DNA of 47,139 bases from Candidatus Pullichristensenella avicola. GTDB lineage: Bacteria; Bacillota; Clostridia; Christensenellales; Aristaeellaceae. The stretch is from positions 1 through 47,139 of the forward strand of contig DVIA01000064.1 of assembly GCA_018711655.1 (NCBI GenBank), given 5' to 3'. The notes below the pieces were generated by a model. The model was not told the origin of the DNA. It saw only the letters and a list, made by a program, of their open reading frames with translations, and did not search any database. Position numbers and translations under genes: made by a program. Shown in pieces: positions 26,317 through 34,423 of this stretch; positions within the stretch are counted from its first letter, which is position 1; every line of letters begins with the position of its first letter.

Positions 26317-28446
26317 TTATGGCGGCTCAAACGTCACGGTGACGCAAGTGGTCGGCGTGACGCGCGTCTGCGCCGCGGGCGACTGGGAAACGGCCAGGCC
26401 GCCGCCCTGCACGCGCATCGTCAGCCCACAGGAGCGCAAAAGCCGGTTGGCCTCGACCACAGACATGCCCTTCACATCGGGAACTGTCACGCGGTCGTTT
26501 TCATCCGCCATCGCTTCTCCCTCGACGTATAGCATGACCAGCGAACCCTCGGTCATTCCGGCGCCGGCGGCGGGAAGTTGGCCGATCACCGCGGCTCCGG
26601 TTCCGGAAAGCACATGGCCCAGCCCCGCGTCCTCAAGGCGATCGACCGCCTCGGAAACCGTTTGTCCCGTGACGTCCGGCACCTCCACCTGCGCAAGCGG
26701 TTCCGCGTCGGTTTCGGGCGCGACGCCCAGGTAAATCAGCGACTTTTCGAGGATGTCCCTCGCAAACGGCGCCGCCGTGGTGGAACCGAAATCCACCGGC
26801 ACATCCGCCTCGTCCACGATAAACAGAACGGCTATCTGCGGATCGTCCATGGGCGCAAAGCCGATGAACGAGCCAATGTGCTTATCCGCGGAAATCGCGC
26901 CGTCCACATACACCTGCGCCGTGCCGGTCTTGCCGCCGACGCGGTAGCCCTCGAGGTAGGCGTTGCGTCCGCCGCCGTCGCTGACGACGTTTTCAAGCAG
27001 CTGGCGCATAAGGGCGGACGTCTGCGCGGAGACGGTCTGTCCCCGCACCACGGTCTGTCCCCGCTCGATCACCTCGCCGCTTTCGGAGGCAATCTCCGCA
27101 ACGACATAGGGCCTGAGCAATTTGCCGCCGTTGACCACCGAACAGGCGGCGGTCAAAAGCTGTATGGGCGTGACCGCCACGGACTGGCCAAAGCCGATGC
27201 GCGCCAAATCGACGCGCTTGACCACGCTTTCGTCAATGACGATGCCGCCGCCCTCGCCGGGAATGTCCACGCCCGTGGACGTTCCGACGCCAAAGCGCTC
27301 CATATAGTCGTAGAAGCGTTCGACGCCCAGGCGCAGCCCCAGTTCGACAAACACCGGGTTGCAGGAATTTTCCAGCGCCTCGGCCATCGTTTCCGCGCCG
27401 TGCGGCTCGCCCCAACAGCGGATGCGGCCGCCTTCGACGTAGATGGAGCCGGAGCAGTAAAACCCCTCGTTTGCGTTCGTCACCCCCGCGTCCAGCGCGG
27501 CCGCGGCGGTGAGAATCTTGAAGGTGGAACCCGGCTCGTAAGCGTCGGCGACGACGGCATTGCGCATGCGCTGCGTCAGCGTAGCCACATCGTCGCGCGG
27601 CGGATCGTTCGGGTCGTAATCCGGCTTGCAGACCAGGGCGAGGATCTCGCCCGTTTGCGGCTGCATCACCAGCACGCGCACGCTTTTGGCGTTATTGACC
27701 GCCAGAGCCTCGCGCGCGGCGCTTTCGGCGAAGGACTGAATGGAGGCGTCGATGGTCAGGGTAACGCTTCCGCCGTCCACGGCGGGCACATATTCGCTGG
27801 CGCCGTAGCTCAGTTCGCGGCCCTTGCCGTCGATCTCCTCAAGGATGCTGCCCGCGCGGCCGGAAAGATAGTCGTTGAGCGACTGTTCCAGCCCCGCCTG
27901 GCCCACGCCGTCGATGGTGGTCAACCCCAACAGCTGCGCGGCGAACGCGCCCATCGGGTAATAGCGGCGGCTTTCCTCTTCCAGATAGAGGCCGTCGAGG
28001 ATATCCGAACCCGTCTGCTCGTATTCGAGCATCATGGCCTTGATCTGCTGCGCGGTATTGCGCGAGATCTGGCGCTTGAGGGTGACGCCGCCTTTGGAGG
28101 TATCGGAAACGCGCAGGGCGATCTCGCTTTCCTCCATGTCCAGTACAGGCGCAAGTACGCGCGCGAAAGCCGCGGCGTCTTTTACCTGCCGGGGGCTGGC
28201 CGAGGCCGTGTAAGCCGTAGCGCTCATGGCCAGTACCGCGCCGTTGCGGTCGTAAATGGCGCCGCGCGTCGGGGCGATGACCGATCGGCTCGTCCACTGC
28301 GCCTGCGCCCGCCGCTGCAGGTCCTCCGCTGCGATGGCCTGCAGGTAAAAAAGCCGCGCCGTCAAAACCAGAAACAGGGCGAAAAAGGCGGCCATGCATA
28401 CCGCAAGGCGGCGACGGACGACGGGTCCTGTAAGAACCAACCGCAT
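26317..28446 (-). CDS. Class B penicillin-binding protein with two PASTA domains (SpoVD/FtsI type)
   Basis: A 709-aa transpeptidase with one N-terminal membrane anchor (about residues 13-35), the PBP dimerisation domain, and the transpeptidase motifs SxxK (PGSTFK, Ser307), SxN (SCN, Ser361) and KTG (GKTGTAQ, Lys506). Two C-terminal PASTA domains begin near VEVPDVTGQTVSEAVDRL and VTVPDVKGMSVVEANRLL. Such a gene at this place in clostridial clusters is either the division PBP (PBP2B) or the sporulation paralogue SpoVD. With no second copy in the window, the two cannot be told apart. ATG 28446, with GGAGGG just upstream. Confidence 0.94.
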   Translation of the reverse strand: MRLVLTGPVVRRRLAVCMAAFFALFLVLTARLFYLQAIAAEDLQRRAQAQWTSRSVIAPTRGAIYDRNGAVLAMSATAYTASASPRQVKDAAAFARVLAPVLDMEESEIALRVSDTSKGGVTLKRQISRNTAQQIKAMMLEYEQTGSDILDGLYLEEESRRYYPMGAFAAQLLGLTTIDGVGQAGLEQSLNDYLSGRAGSILEEIDGKGRELSYGASEYVPAVDGGSVTLTIDASIQSFAESAAREALAVNNAKSVRVLVMQPQTGEILALVCKPDYDPNDPPRDDVATLTQRMRNAVVADAYEPGSTFKILTAAAALDAGVTNANEGFYCSGSIYVEGGRIRCWGEPHGAETMAEALENSCNPVFVELGLRLGVERFYDYMERFGVGTSTGVDIPGEGGGIVIDESVVKRVDLARIGFGQSVAVTPIQLLTAACSVVNGGKLLRPYVVAEIASESGEVIERGQTVVRGQTVSAQTSALMRQLLENVVSDGGGRNAYLEGYRVGGKTGTAQVYVDGAISADKHIGSFIGFAPMDDPQIAVLFIVDEADVPVDFGSTTAAPFARDILEKSLIYLGVAPETDAEPLAQVEVPDVTGQTVSEAVDRLEDAGLGHVLSGTGAAVIGQLPAAGAGMTEGSLVMLYVEGEAMADENDRVTVPDVKGMSVVEANRLLRSCGLTMRVQGGGLAVSQSPAAQTRVTPTTCVTVTFEPP

Positions 28447-28464
28447 CCCTCCCCGCCTTGAAAT

Positions 28465-28836
28465 TTACTGAACCGCTCCTTCCCCGCCGGGCAATTCGGC
28501 GGTCTGCGTCTGCGTATCGTCGGTGGTCAGCGCCAGGCTCACCACGCGAATGGCGTCTTGGGTGGGGCGTTCCATGCCCATCTGCTGGGCAAGCTGCCCA
28601 ATGCGCTCCGGGTTTTTGAGCATGGAGAGGGACAGCTGCAGGTTGTCGCGATGGGCGCTGAGTTCGACGATCTCCTTCCCGACCGCGTCCAGTTCCTTGG
28701 ACTGGGCCGAGATGCCCGCCAGCATGCCGATCTGCACAAACATGCCGACAAAGAGCACGCCCGCCAGCACGAGCTTCGCCACGCGGGCCCTGCGCCCGCG
28801 CGCCGCATCTTCTTTTCTTCGCGTGTTTGTGTTCAT
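28465..28836 (-). CDS. ftsL: Cell division protein FtsL/DivIC-like
   Basis: A 123-aa bitopic protein. A basic cytosolic N-terminus (about 25 residues) precedes one membrane segment (LVLAGVLFVGMFVQIGMLAGI) and an outer coiled coil (KELDAVGKEIVELSAHRDNLQLSL). The small size and the position between mraZ and the PBP identify it as FtsL rather than a random septum initiator. ATG 28836 with GAGGG 8 bases upstream. Confidence 0.85.
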   Translation of the reverse strand: MNTNTRRKEDAARGRRARVAKLVLAGVLFVGMFVQIGMLAGISAQSKELDAVGKEIVELSAHRDNLQLSLSMLKNPERIGQLAQQMGMERPTQDAIRVVSLALTTDDTQTQTAELPGGEGAVQ

Positions 28837-28858
28837 TTCTATTCCCTCGCTTTTTGCC

Positions 28859-29323
28859 TTAGAACCGGTCCGGGCCATAGTAACGGTCGTTGACGTAGGA
28901 AAGCAGGCTTTCGATGTCGTTTTCGGCCGCGGCGCAGGCTTCGGCGAAGCGCGCCTCGTCCCAGATTTCCAGGTACCGGCCCACGCCAACAAAGCGGATG
29001 GCCTTGTCCATGCCCGCCTTTTGCCGCAGGCCCGCGGGCAGAAGCACGCGGCCCTGGCCGTCCAGGCGCTGTCCCGGAAAGGAAAACGCCTTGATCAGGC
29101 GCACATAGGCCATGCCACGCGCGTCGCTGTCTGGAATGCGCTCCAGGCGGCGGCCGATCTCCTCCCATTTCTCTACGGGATAGAGCGCAATGGCGTTAAA
29201 TTCGTTGTTCAGGCCGATGGTGAAGCCCTCTCCCAGCGCTTCGCGATACGCGGCGGGAATGGTCGCGCGGCCCTTCGGGTCAATCGTATGCGTATAGTTC
29301 CCGGAAAATTCAGCGCCGTTCAA
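28859..29323 (-). CDS. mraZ: Transcriptional regulator MraZ
   Basis: A 154-aa DNA-binding protein that represses the dcw cluster. Two AbrB-like repeats are seen: FSGNYTHTIDPKGRATIPAAYRE near residue 5 and GQRLDGQGRVLLPAGLR near residue 85. I choose the TTG start at 29323, 7 bases after GGGGG and close to the family N-terminus; the frame extends upstream through the promoter and operators. Only 22 bp separate it from ftsL, so rsmH (mraW), which nearly always lies between them, is missing here. Confidence 0.92.
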   Translation of the reverse strand: MNGAEFSGNYTHTIDPKGRATIPAAYREALGEGFTIGLNNEFNAIALYPVEKWEEIGRRLERIPDSDARGMAYVRLIKAFSFPGQRLDGQGRVLLPAGLRQKAGMDKAIRFVGVGRYLEIWDEARFAEACAAAENDIESLLSYVNDRYYGPDRF

Positions 29324-29353
29324 GCCTTCACCCCCTTCTTTGCCGTCCACTCT

Positions 29354-29398
29354 CCCACATTCTACCACAAAACGGGATAATGCGCCACTATTTGCCAC
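29354..29398 (-). promoter_or_regulatory. MraZ operator repeats over the dcw promoter
   Basis: On the minus strand four GTGGN pentamers occur as two pairs with exact 10-bp periodicity: GTGGC-N5-GTGGC (29384-29398) and GTGGT-N5-GTGGG (29354-29368). MraZ is known in other bacteria to bind direct TGGGN-type repeats spaced this way. The second pair overlaps a likely -10 box TAGAAT (29359-29364). Confidence 0.7.
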
Positions 29399-29657
29399 CA
29401 ATTTCATACTTTTTTCAAAATTCGACAGAATTCAGACAAAAAAGAGGCGCTCCAGGCGGGAGCGCCGACGATGGCTGCAAAAATTTCTTCAAATTTCGGG
29501 CCGCTCACAGGGCGATGAGGCGTCGATCGAGCGCAGGGCAAATGGCAAAGCGAATCCCGGCAAAGGCGCGAGCGGACCGGCGGCGCGAACAAAACGAGGC
29601 GGGCGTGGTCGCGCAACCCGAAGGCGGCAACGCGGAAACGGGAAAGCGGTGAAATTG

Positions 29658-29910
29658 GCGCTTTCACGCGCAGTGGGGCGAAAACGGCCGGCCGACGCTT
29701 TCCGACGTTCCCAAGCGCGGCGTTTTCGCACGCGTGGGGTGGCAAAAGCGCGACCGGCGATAAAGCCCACCGTATAGACCGACGTTTTCACGCGCGGGGC
29801 GGTGAAAAAGGTTCCGGTGTCGGGCGCGTGGCAGGTCACCAGGCGCTTTCACGCGCGGGGCGGTGAAAGACCGTCCCCAGCAAAACGCGTTCCGCGCGGG
29901 GCGGCGGCGA
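29658..29910. repeat. Array D: hairpin repeats with 61-62-bp period
   Basis: Units begin at 29658, 29720, 29782, 29843 and (decayed) 29887. The best are CTTTCAC ... GCGCGGGGCG ... GTGAAAG at 29843 and TTTTCAC ... GTGAAAA at 29782, so the outer base pair differs but stays paired. The ~33-bp intervals are unrelated. It fills the gap between the mraZ promoter and the ABC permease. The remaining bases, 29408-29657 and 29911-29958, are GC-rich and show no gene. Confidence 0.7.
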
Positions 29911-29958
29911 TCCGGTTGCGCGCTCGCGCGCCGCGCCGTCCGGCCAAGAACGCGCCCT

Positions 29959-30834
29959 TCAACGGCCGCGCGTCTGCGACGCTTGCCTCGGCGGCTGAAA
30001 GGCTTTGCCAAAGCGGGCGGCAAGGCTGAAACGCTTCGCAAAAGGCGCGCCGCCACGGCGGCGTTCCACCGCCAGCGCCGCGAGCGCCATCAGCGCAAGG
30101 CCCAGCAGCGCGGCGCCGACGCGCCCGCGCGCAAGCGTCGCCGCCCCTGTCAGAAACACCTCCGTGCGCCCCAGCGCCTCATGCCGGGGCGCGAGGAAGG
30201 ACGCATGGCGGAACGCGCTTGGACAGCGCTCCGCCCAGACCCAAAGCGCCATCGCCGCCGCGCCCAGCGGCAGACCGCTCAGCGCCGCGCCCAACGCGCC
30301 CGCGCCGACGCCGAGCAGGATCGCCGGCAAAAGCCACGCCAGCGCGTAGCGGAAATAGGCCGTCATATCCACATTGAAAAGCCCATAATCCGCGGCCGCC
30401 ACGCAGCTCAGCGCCGAAGCCATGACCACAACCGGCAAAAACACGGCCGCGGAAAGCGCGGCGCAACGGCGTGCGACCAGCCCCCACGAGGACGCCCCGC
30501 GCGCGTACACCGCCGCGCGCACGCCGCGGCGGTCGCGCAGGAACAGTTCCGAGGCGCACAGCGCGCCCGCCAGCGCCAGGGCCGGGCCCATCCGGCTGCA
30601 AAACAGCCGCGCATGCGCGCCGGAAAAGCGATCGACGTCGCGCGCAAGGGCGTATTCCTCCTCGGAAACGACATGCGCCCGCAGGCCTTCGGCGGCCTCC
30701 GCCCCGGGTGGGACGAGCATCGCCGAAGGCGGCAGGATATCCTGAAAATACGCGAAAAGCACAAGCGCCGTCACCGCGACGATATACGACGTCGAACGGC
30801 AGACGCGGCGCAGTTCCATCCAGCACAGCCTCAT
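29959..30834 (-). CDS. ABC transporter permease-like membrane protein
   Basis: A 291-aa protein that overlaps the ATPase gene by ATGA at 30831-30834. It has an N-terminal membrane segment, an extracytoplasmic loop of about 60 residues, and four or five further hydrophobic segments ending near residue 270. A basic, GC-driven tail follows that may be a read-through extension. The arrangement resembles ABC-2-type export permeases. No specific family is recognisable. Its ATPase partner looks impaired, so the pair may be decaying. Confidence 0.65.
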   Translation of the reverse strand: MRLCWMELRRVCRSTSYIVAVTALVLFAYFQDILPPSAMLVPPGAEAAEGLRAHVVSEEEYALARDVDRFSGAHARLFCSRMGPALALAGALCASELFLRDRRGVRAAVYARGASSWGLVARRCAALSAAVFLPVVVMASALSCVAAADYGLFNVDMTAYFRYALAWLLPAILLGVGAGALGAALSGLPLGAAAMALWVWAERCPSAFRHASFLAPRHEALGRTEVFLTGAATLARGRVGAALLGLALMALAALAVERRRGGAPFAKRFSLAARFGKAFQPPRQASQTRGR

Positions 30835-31706
30835 CGCGTCCAGCCCCCTTCCAGGCACAGGAGACACGCGTCCGCCAGGCACGGCGCGTCCGCGCGGCCC
30901 AGCCCCGGCGCGCCGTCCGGGGCCACAAAGCGCGCCACGCAGCGCTCGCCATGCTCGACGACGCTCGCCACGCGAAAGCGGCGGCGGAAATCCTCCAGCG
31001 CGCTCTCGGGAAGTTCCGCCAGGAACACCCGGCCCCGCGCGCGGCGGATCATCTCCTTCGCCGCGCCCTGCGCGCGCAGCCTGCCGTTTTCAAGCACGGC
31101 CACGCGGGCGCACAGGTCCTCCACATCGCGCGCGGCCCGGGCGGCGACCACCACCAGGCGATCGACCGCCGCCTCGGCCAGCAGGGCGCGCACGCGCACG
31201 CGGTCGTCCACCTCCAGATCGCGGAGCGGTTCGTCCGCCAGCAGCACGCGCGGGTCGTGGATCAGCGCCTGCGCCAACCCCAGGCGGCGCAACATGCCCC
31301 GCGAAAGCCTGCGCACGCGCGCATCCGCCTGCTTTTCCAGCCCTGCCAGTTCCAGCAGTTGCCCCGTGCGCGCCCGGCAGGTAGGCGCGTCCAGTCCCGA
31401 AAGCGCGCCCAGATAGTCCATAGCCTCGCGAACGCGCATATCCCCGTAGATATTGAACTCCTCCGGAAGATACCCGGTAATGGCGCGCACCGCGCCGGCC
31501 CTTTTCAGCGGCACGCCGCACACCCGCGCCTCTCCGGCGTCCGCGCGAAGCAGCGTCGATAATACGCGCAAAAGCGTGGATTTTCCCGCCCCGGCCGGGC
31601 CCAGCAGGGCGAAAACGCCGCCTTCCATGCGCAGCGTCACATCCTCCAGCGCCGTTTTCCTGCCAAAGCGCCGCGTCACGCCGCGCAGTTCGATACCGTT
31701 CTCCAC
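30831..31706 (-). CDS. ABC transporter ATP-binding protein with degenerate catalytic loops
   Basis: A 291-aa ABC-2-type exporter ATPase, starting at GTG 31706 (AAAGGAG 8 bases upstream). Walker A GPAGAGKSTLL, signature LSRGMLRRLGLAQAL and Walker B VLLADEP are intact. The Q-loop reads GYLPEEFNIYGDM, with Glu where relatives have Gln. The H-loop region VVVAARAARDVEDL has Arg or Ala where the switch His is expected. The D-loop (RDLEV) is also unusual. Transport activity may be lost or altered. The upstream two-component genes probably regulated the exporter. Confidence 0.85.
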   Translation of the reverse strand: MENGIELRGVTRRFGRKTALEDVTLRMEGGVFALLGPAGAGKSTLLRVLSTLLRADAGEARVCGVPLKRAGAVRAITGYLPEEFNIYGDMRVREAMDYLGALSGLDAPTCRARTGQLLELAGLEKQADARVRRLSRGMLRRLGLAQALIHDPRVLLADEPLRDLEVDDRVRVRALLAEAAVDRLVVVAARAARDVEDLCARVAVLENGRLRAQGAAKEMIRRARGRVFLAELPESALEDFRRRFRVASVVEHGERCVARFVAPDGAPGLGRADAPCLADACLLCLEGGWTR

Positions 31707-31953
31707 AAAAACCGCTCCTTTCGCCGGAAAGGAGCGCAATCGAGGGGCGAAAACCGCGGCGGGCCGCCGTCATACCGCAATGCGCGGCGACAGGCCCGCT
31801 TTGCATCGCTCCGCTTTCGCCGCCTGCACCGGCGCGGCAAGGTCCCACCGGACGCAACCGCCGCGCGTCCCCCGGCCCGCAAAAGCGAGGGCCGGGGTGC
31901 GCCGCGCTCCTTCCGTATGCAAGGAGCATAGCGCGAGGTTCTAAACTTTTTAT
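31707..31953 (-). other. Spacer between the sensor kinase and the ABC genes, with hairpins
   Basis: Two hairpins: CCCCGGCCC/GGGCCGGGG (31870-31897) and GCTCCTT/AAGGAGC (31904-31925). Neither is followed by a clear T-run. I see no gene and no convincing promoter in these 247 bases. Confidence 0.45.
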
Positions 31954-33177
31954 CTATGCCGGCGGGGAAATTCTGAATACCGCCCGTGCGCACGCCCCGC
32001 CTGCCGGAGCGTTTTCCACGCTGAGCGCGCCGCCGTGGCGTTCGGCGAGCGTGCGGCAGATGTAGAGGCCGAGGCCGAAATGTTCGCCGTCGCGCGCGTC
32101 GGACTTGTCGCGAAAGTACGGCTCGGCGGCGCGCTTCAGCCCCTCGGGCGTGAACCCGGGGCCGTCGTCCTCCACGCAGAGCACAAGGACGTCGCCGAGG
32201 CGGCGAAAGGCGGCGGTCACGCGCGTTTGCGCATAGCGGGCGGCGTTGGAAACAAGGTTGTCGAACACGCGCAGGATCAGCGCCGCATCCACGCATACCG
32301 CGCCGTCGCCGTCGCCCTCCATGGCGAAGGCCAGTCCGCGGCAGACGAGTTTTCCCTCCTCCGCCATCTGCGCGCGCAGGGCGGCGACGCCGGCCGGCGC
32401 GGGCGCGACGGCGACCTCTTCCAGCCGCGCCGCCTCGCCCATGGTGGCGGCGTAGCGCTCGAGGCGCGCAATATGGCTGTCCATCACCGCGAGGGTATCG
32501 AGCATCTTTTCCCGCGTCAGGCGGTCGCGCCCGTATTTCTTCAAAAGATCGCTGTAACCGCGCAAAATGGTCAGCGGCGTGCGCAGGTCGTGGGAAAAGG
32601 CGGCCTGCATCTGCCGCCGCTGTTCGAGCGTGCGCCACAGATCGCGGCTGGAAGCGGCAAGCGCAAAGCGCATCTTTTCCATGGCGGCAAGCGCCCTGTC
32701 CATCTCGTTGCCCTTTTCCAGCGCGGGGATGGTGAAATCAAGGTCATTTTGGGCGATGCGGCCGGCGGCCTCCTCGATGGCGCGCAGGGGGCCTTTCAAT
32801 TTGCGGCGATAGAACAGCACGCCGGCAATGAGGATGGAGAGGATGGAGACGACCGGGTAGGAAAGCAGCGTGATCCGGCCGTAAAGGGTGTAGCGGGCGT
32901 ATTCTTCCTCGGGCACGAGTTCAAACAGCGAGGTCGAATAGGCCATCTGCTCCCCCACCACCTCGCCATCGACGACGAGTTGCGCGGGGATGCGGTACTG
33001 CTCCCCATAGCGCATTTCCCAACGGTCGTAGAGGTCGCTCTGCAATTCCGAGCAGATGGCGGTCAAAAGCATGATGGCCGCGAGCGCCGCCAGCACGGCC
33101 ACGGCGGCGTAGAGGAAAAAGCTCCATTTGAGCGACAGCCTGCGCAGGCGGCGTTTGCGCGCCTTCACTTTACCCAT
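31954..33177 (-). CDS. Two-component sensor histidine kinase (HisKA type)
   Basis: A 407-aa kinase with two membrane segments (about residues 20-45 and 105-125) around a ~60-residue outer sensor region. A HAMP-like linker (PLRAIEEAAGRIAQNDLDFTI), a dimerisation helix with the phospho-acceptor His in FSHDLRTPL and an HATPase domain with NLVSNAARYA, DDGPGF and GLGLYI follow. It overlaps the response regulator by 13 bp, and its start ATG 33177 is therefore translationally coupled. The nearby ABC genes are the likely target. Confidence 0.93.
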   Translation of the reverse strand: MGKVKARKRRLRRLSLKWSFFLYAAVAVLAALAAIMLLTAICSELQSDLYDRWEMRYGEQYRIPAQLVVDGEVVGEQMAYSTSLFELVPEEEYARYTLYGRITLLSYPVVSILSILIAGVLFYRRKLKGPLRAIEEAAGRIAQNDLDFTIPALEKGNEMDRALAAMEKMRFALAASSRDLWRTLEQRRQMQAAFSHDLRTPLTILRGYSDLLKKYGRDRLTREKMLDTLAVMDSHIARLERYAATMGEAARLEEVAVAPAPAGVAALRAQMAEEGKLVCRGLAFAMEGDGDGAVCVDAALILRVFDNLVSNAARYAQTRVTAAFRRLGDVLVLCVEDDGPGFTPEGLKRAAEPYFRDKSDARDGEHFGLGLYICRTLAERHGGALSVENAPAGGACARAVFRISPPA

Positions 33178-33839
33178 TTGTAGCCCACTCCCCAAACGGT
33201 TTCAATCTGCCCCGGCGCGCCGGCCTGCGCAAATTTCGCGCGAATGCGCTTGATGTGCTCGGCGACGACGCTGCTGGAGCCTTCGCTGTCCCATCCCCAA
33301 ACGCGCTCGTAGATGCGCTCCTTGTCAAACACCTGGCCGCGGTTCTGCGAGAGCAGTTCGATGATTTCAAACTCCTTTTTCGCCAGCGGCAGGCGTTCGC
33401 CGCGCACATAGACGGCCCTTTCCAGATAGTCCACGGCCACGTCGCCGGCAAAATAGACGCGCGCCTGGCGGCGGGGGCGTTCCTCGCGGCGCAGATGCGC
33501 GGCCACGCGGGCGTTGAGTTCGTCCAGAGAAAACGGTTTGGTGACGTAATCGTCGCCGCCGGCGGCGAAGCCTTCGATCTTGTCCGCATCGGAAACGCGG
33601 GCGGTGAGAAAGACGATGGGGCAGCGCACAAACTGGCGGATGGCGCGGCAAACGCTGAGGCCGTCGCGCCCCGGCATATTCACATCCAGAAGAATGACGT
33701 CCGGGCCGCACGCGGCCTTTTTTACCGCCTCGTCGTAGTTTCCCGCCGTGAGCACGAGATAGCCGAGCATGGCGAAATTGTCGCGCAGCAGGGCGATCAT
33801 GTCCCGTTCATCGTCCACAATCAGAATTGTATGTCGCAT
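33165..33839 (-). CDS. OmpR/PhoB-family response regulator
   Basis: A 224-aa regulator with a receiver domain (acidic DDE at 9-11, phosphorylated Asp52 in VILLDVNMP, Lys in VTKPFSLDEL) and a winged-helix DNA-binding domain (about residues 125-222, ending WGVGYKWVK). ATG 33839 has GGAGG 9 bases upstream. Pairs with the kinase that overlaps its 3' end. Confidence 0.95.
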   Translation of the reverse strand: MRHTILIVDDERDMIALLRDNFAMLGYLVLTAGNYDEAVKKAACGPDVILLDVNMPGRDGLSVCRAIRQFVRCPIVFLTARVSDADKIEGFAAGGDDYVTKPFSLDELNARVAAHLRREERPRRQARVYFAGDVAVDYLERAVYVRGERLPLAKKEFEIIELLSQNRGQVFDKERIYERVWGWDSEGSSSVVAEHIKRIRAKFAQAGAPGQIETVWGVGYKWVK

Positions 33840-33960
33840 GCGCACCCCTCCGCGCCTGAGCATAGAGAACAATATTCAACAAATCATAAACAGGCGGCGC
33901 AAAAAACCGGCCGTCCTCCGCGCGGGCGGCCGCGGCGAGCGCCCGCATCCTGATGAAAGC

Positions 33961-33991
33961 AAAAATCGCCTCCAAATATCCCTTTGGAGGC
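33961..33991 (-). terminator. Terminator after rsfS
   Basis: On the minus strand GCCTCCAAA and TTTGGAGGC form a 9-bp stem, followed by GATTTTT. Confidence 0.85.
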
Positions 33992-34039
33992 AATTGCTGC
34001 GTTCGCAAATCCAGACGGCGCGCCGCGCTTTGCGGGCGC

Positions 34040-34408
34040 CTAGGCGTTTCCCGGTTCGCCGGAAGCGAAGGGGATCTGGTTGGAGCCGTCCATCCACAGG
34101 CGTTCGATGTTGTAATACTCGCGCTCTTCGGGGTGGAAAATGTGCACGATGACGTGCGCGTAGTCGAGCACCACCCAGCGCGATTCGTTCATTCCCTCGC
34201 GGCGGCGCGCCGGAACGCCCGCCTCGTCAAGTTTTTCTTCGACGTCCTCGGCCAGCGAACGCACGGCCTGTACGTTGCGGCCGGTAGCGATGACGAAATA
34301 ATCGGTGATCGAGGTCAGGTGATCCACTTCAAGGATCGTGATGTCGGTCGCGCCTTTCTTGTCAAGCGTTTCCGCGATTTTCAGCGCCAGTTCCCTGGAT
34401 TTCATCAT
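34040..34408 (-). CDS. rsfS: Ribosomal silencing factor RsfS
   Basis: A 122-aa protein of the Iojap/RsfS family, which binds ribosomal protein L14 and keeps subunits apart in starvation. Family features are ATDITILEVDHLTSITDYFVIATG, a central AEDVEEKL helix and the WVVLDYAHVIVHIFHPEEREYYNIERLW signature. Two adjacent ATGs (34408, 34405) follow GGAGGG. It lies 15 bp after nadD-yqeK, its usual clostridial partner. Confidence 0.95.
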   Translation of the reverse strand: MMKSRELALKIAETLDKKGATDITILEVDHLTSITDYFVIATGRNVQAVRSLAEDVEEKLDEAGVPARRREGMNESRWVVLDYAHVIVHIFHPEEREYYNIERLWMDGSNQIPFASGEPGNA

Positions 34409-34423
34409 TCCGGCAATTCCCTC

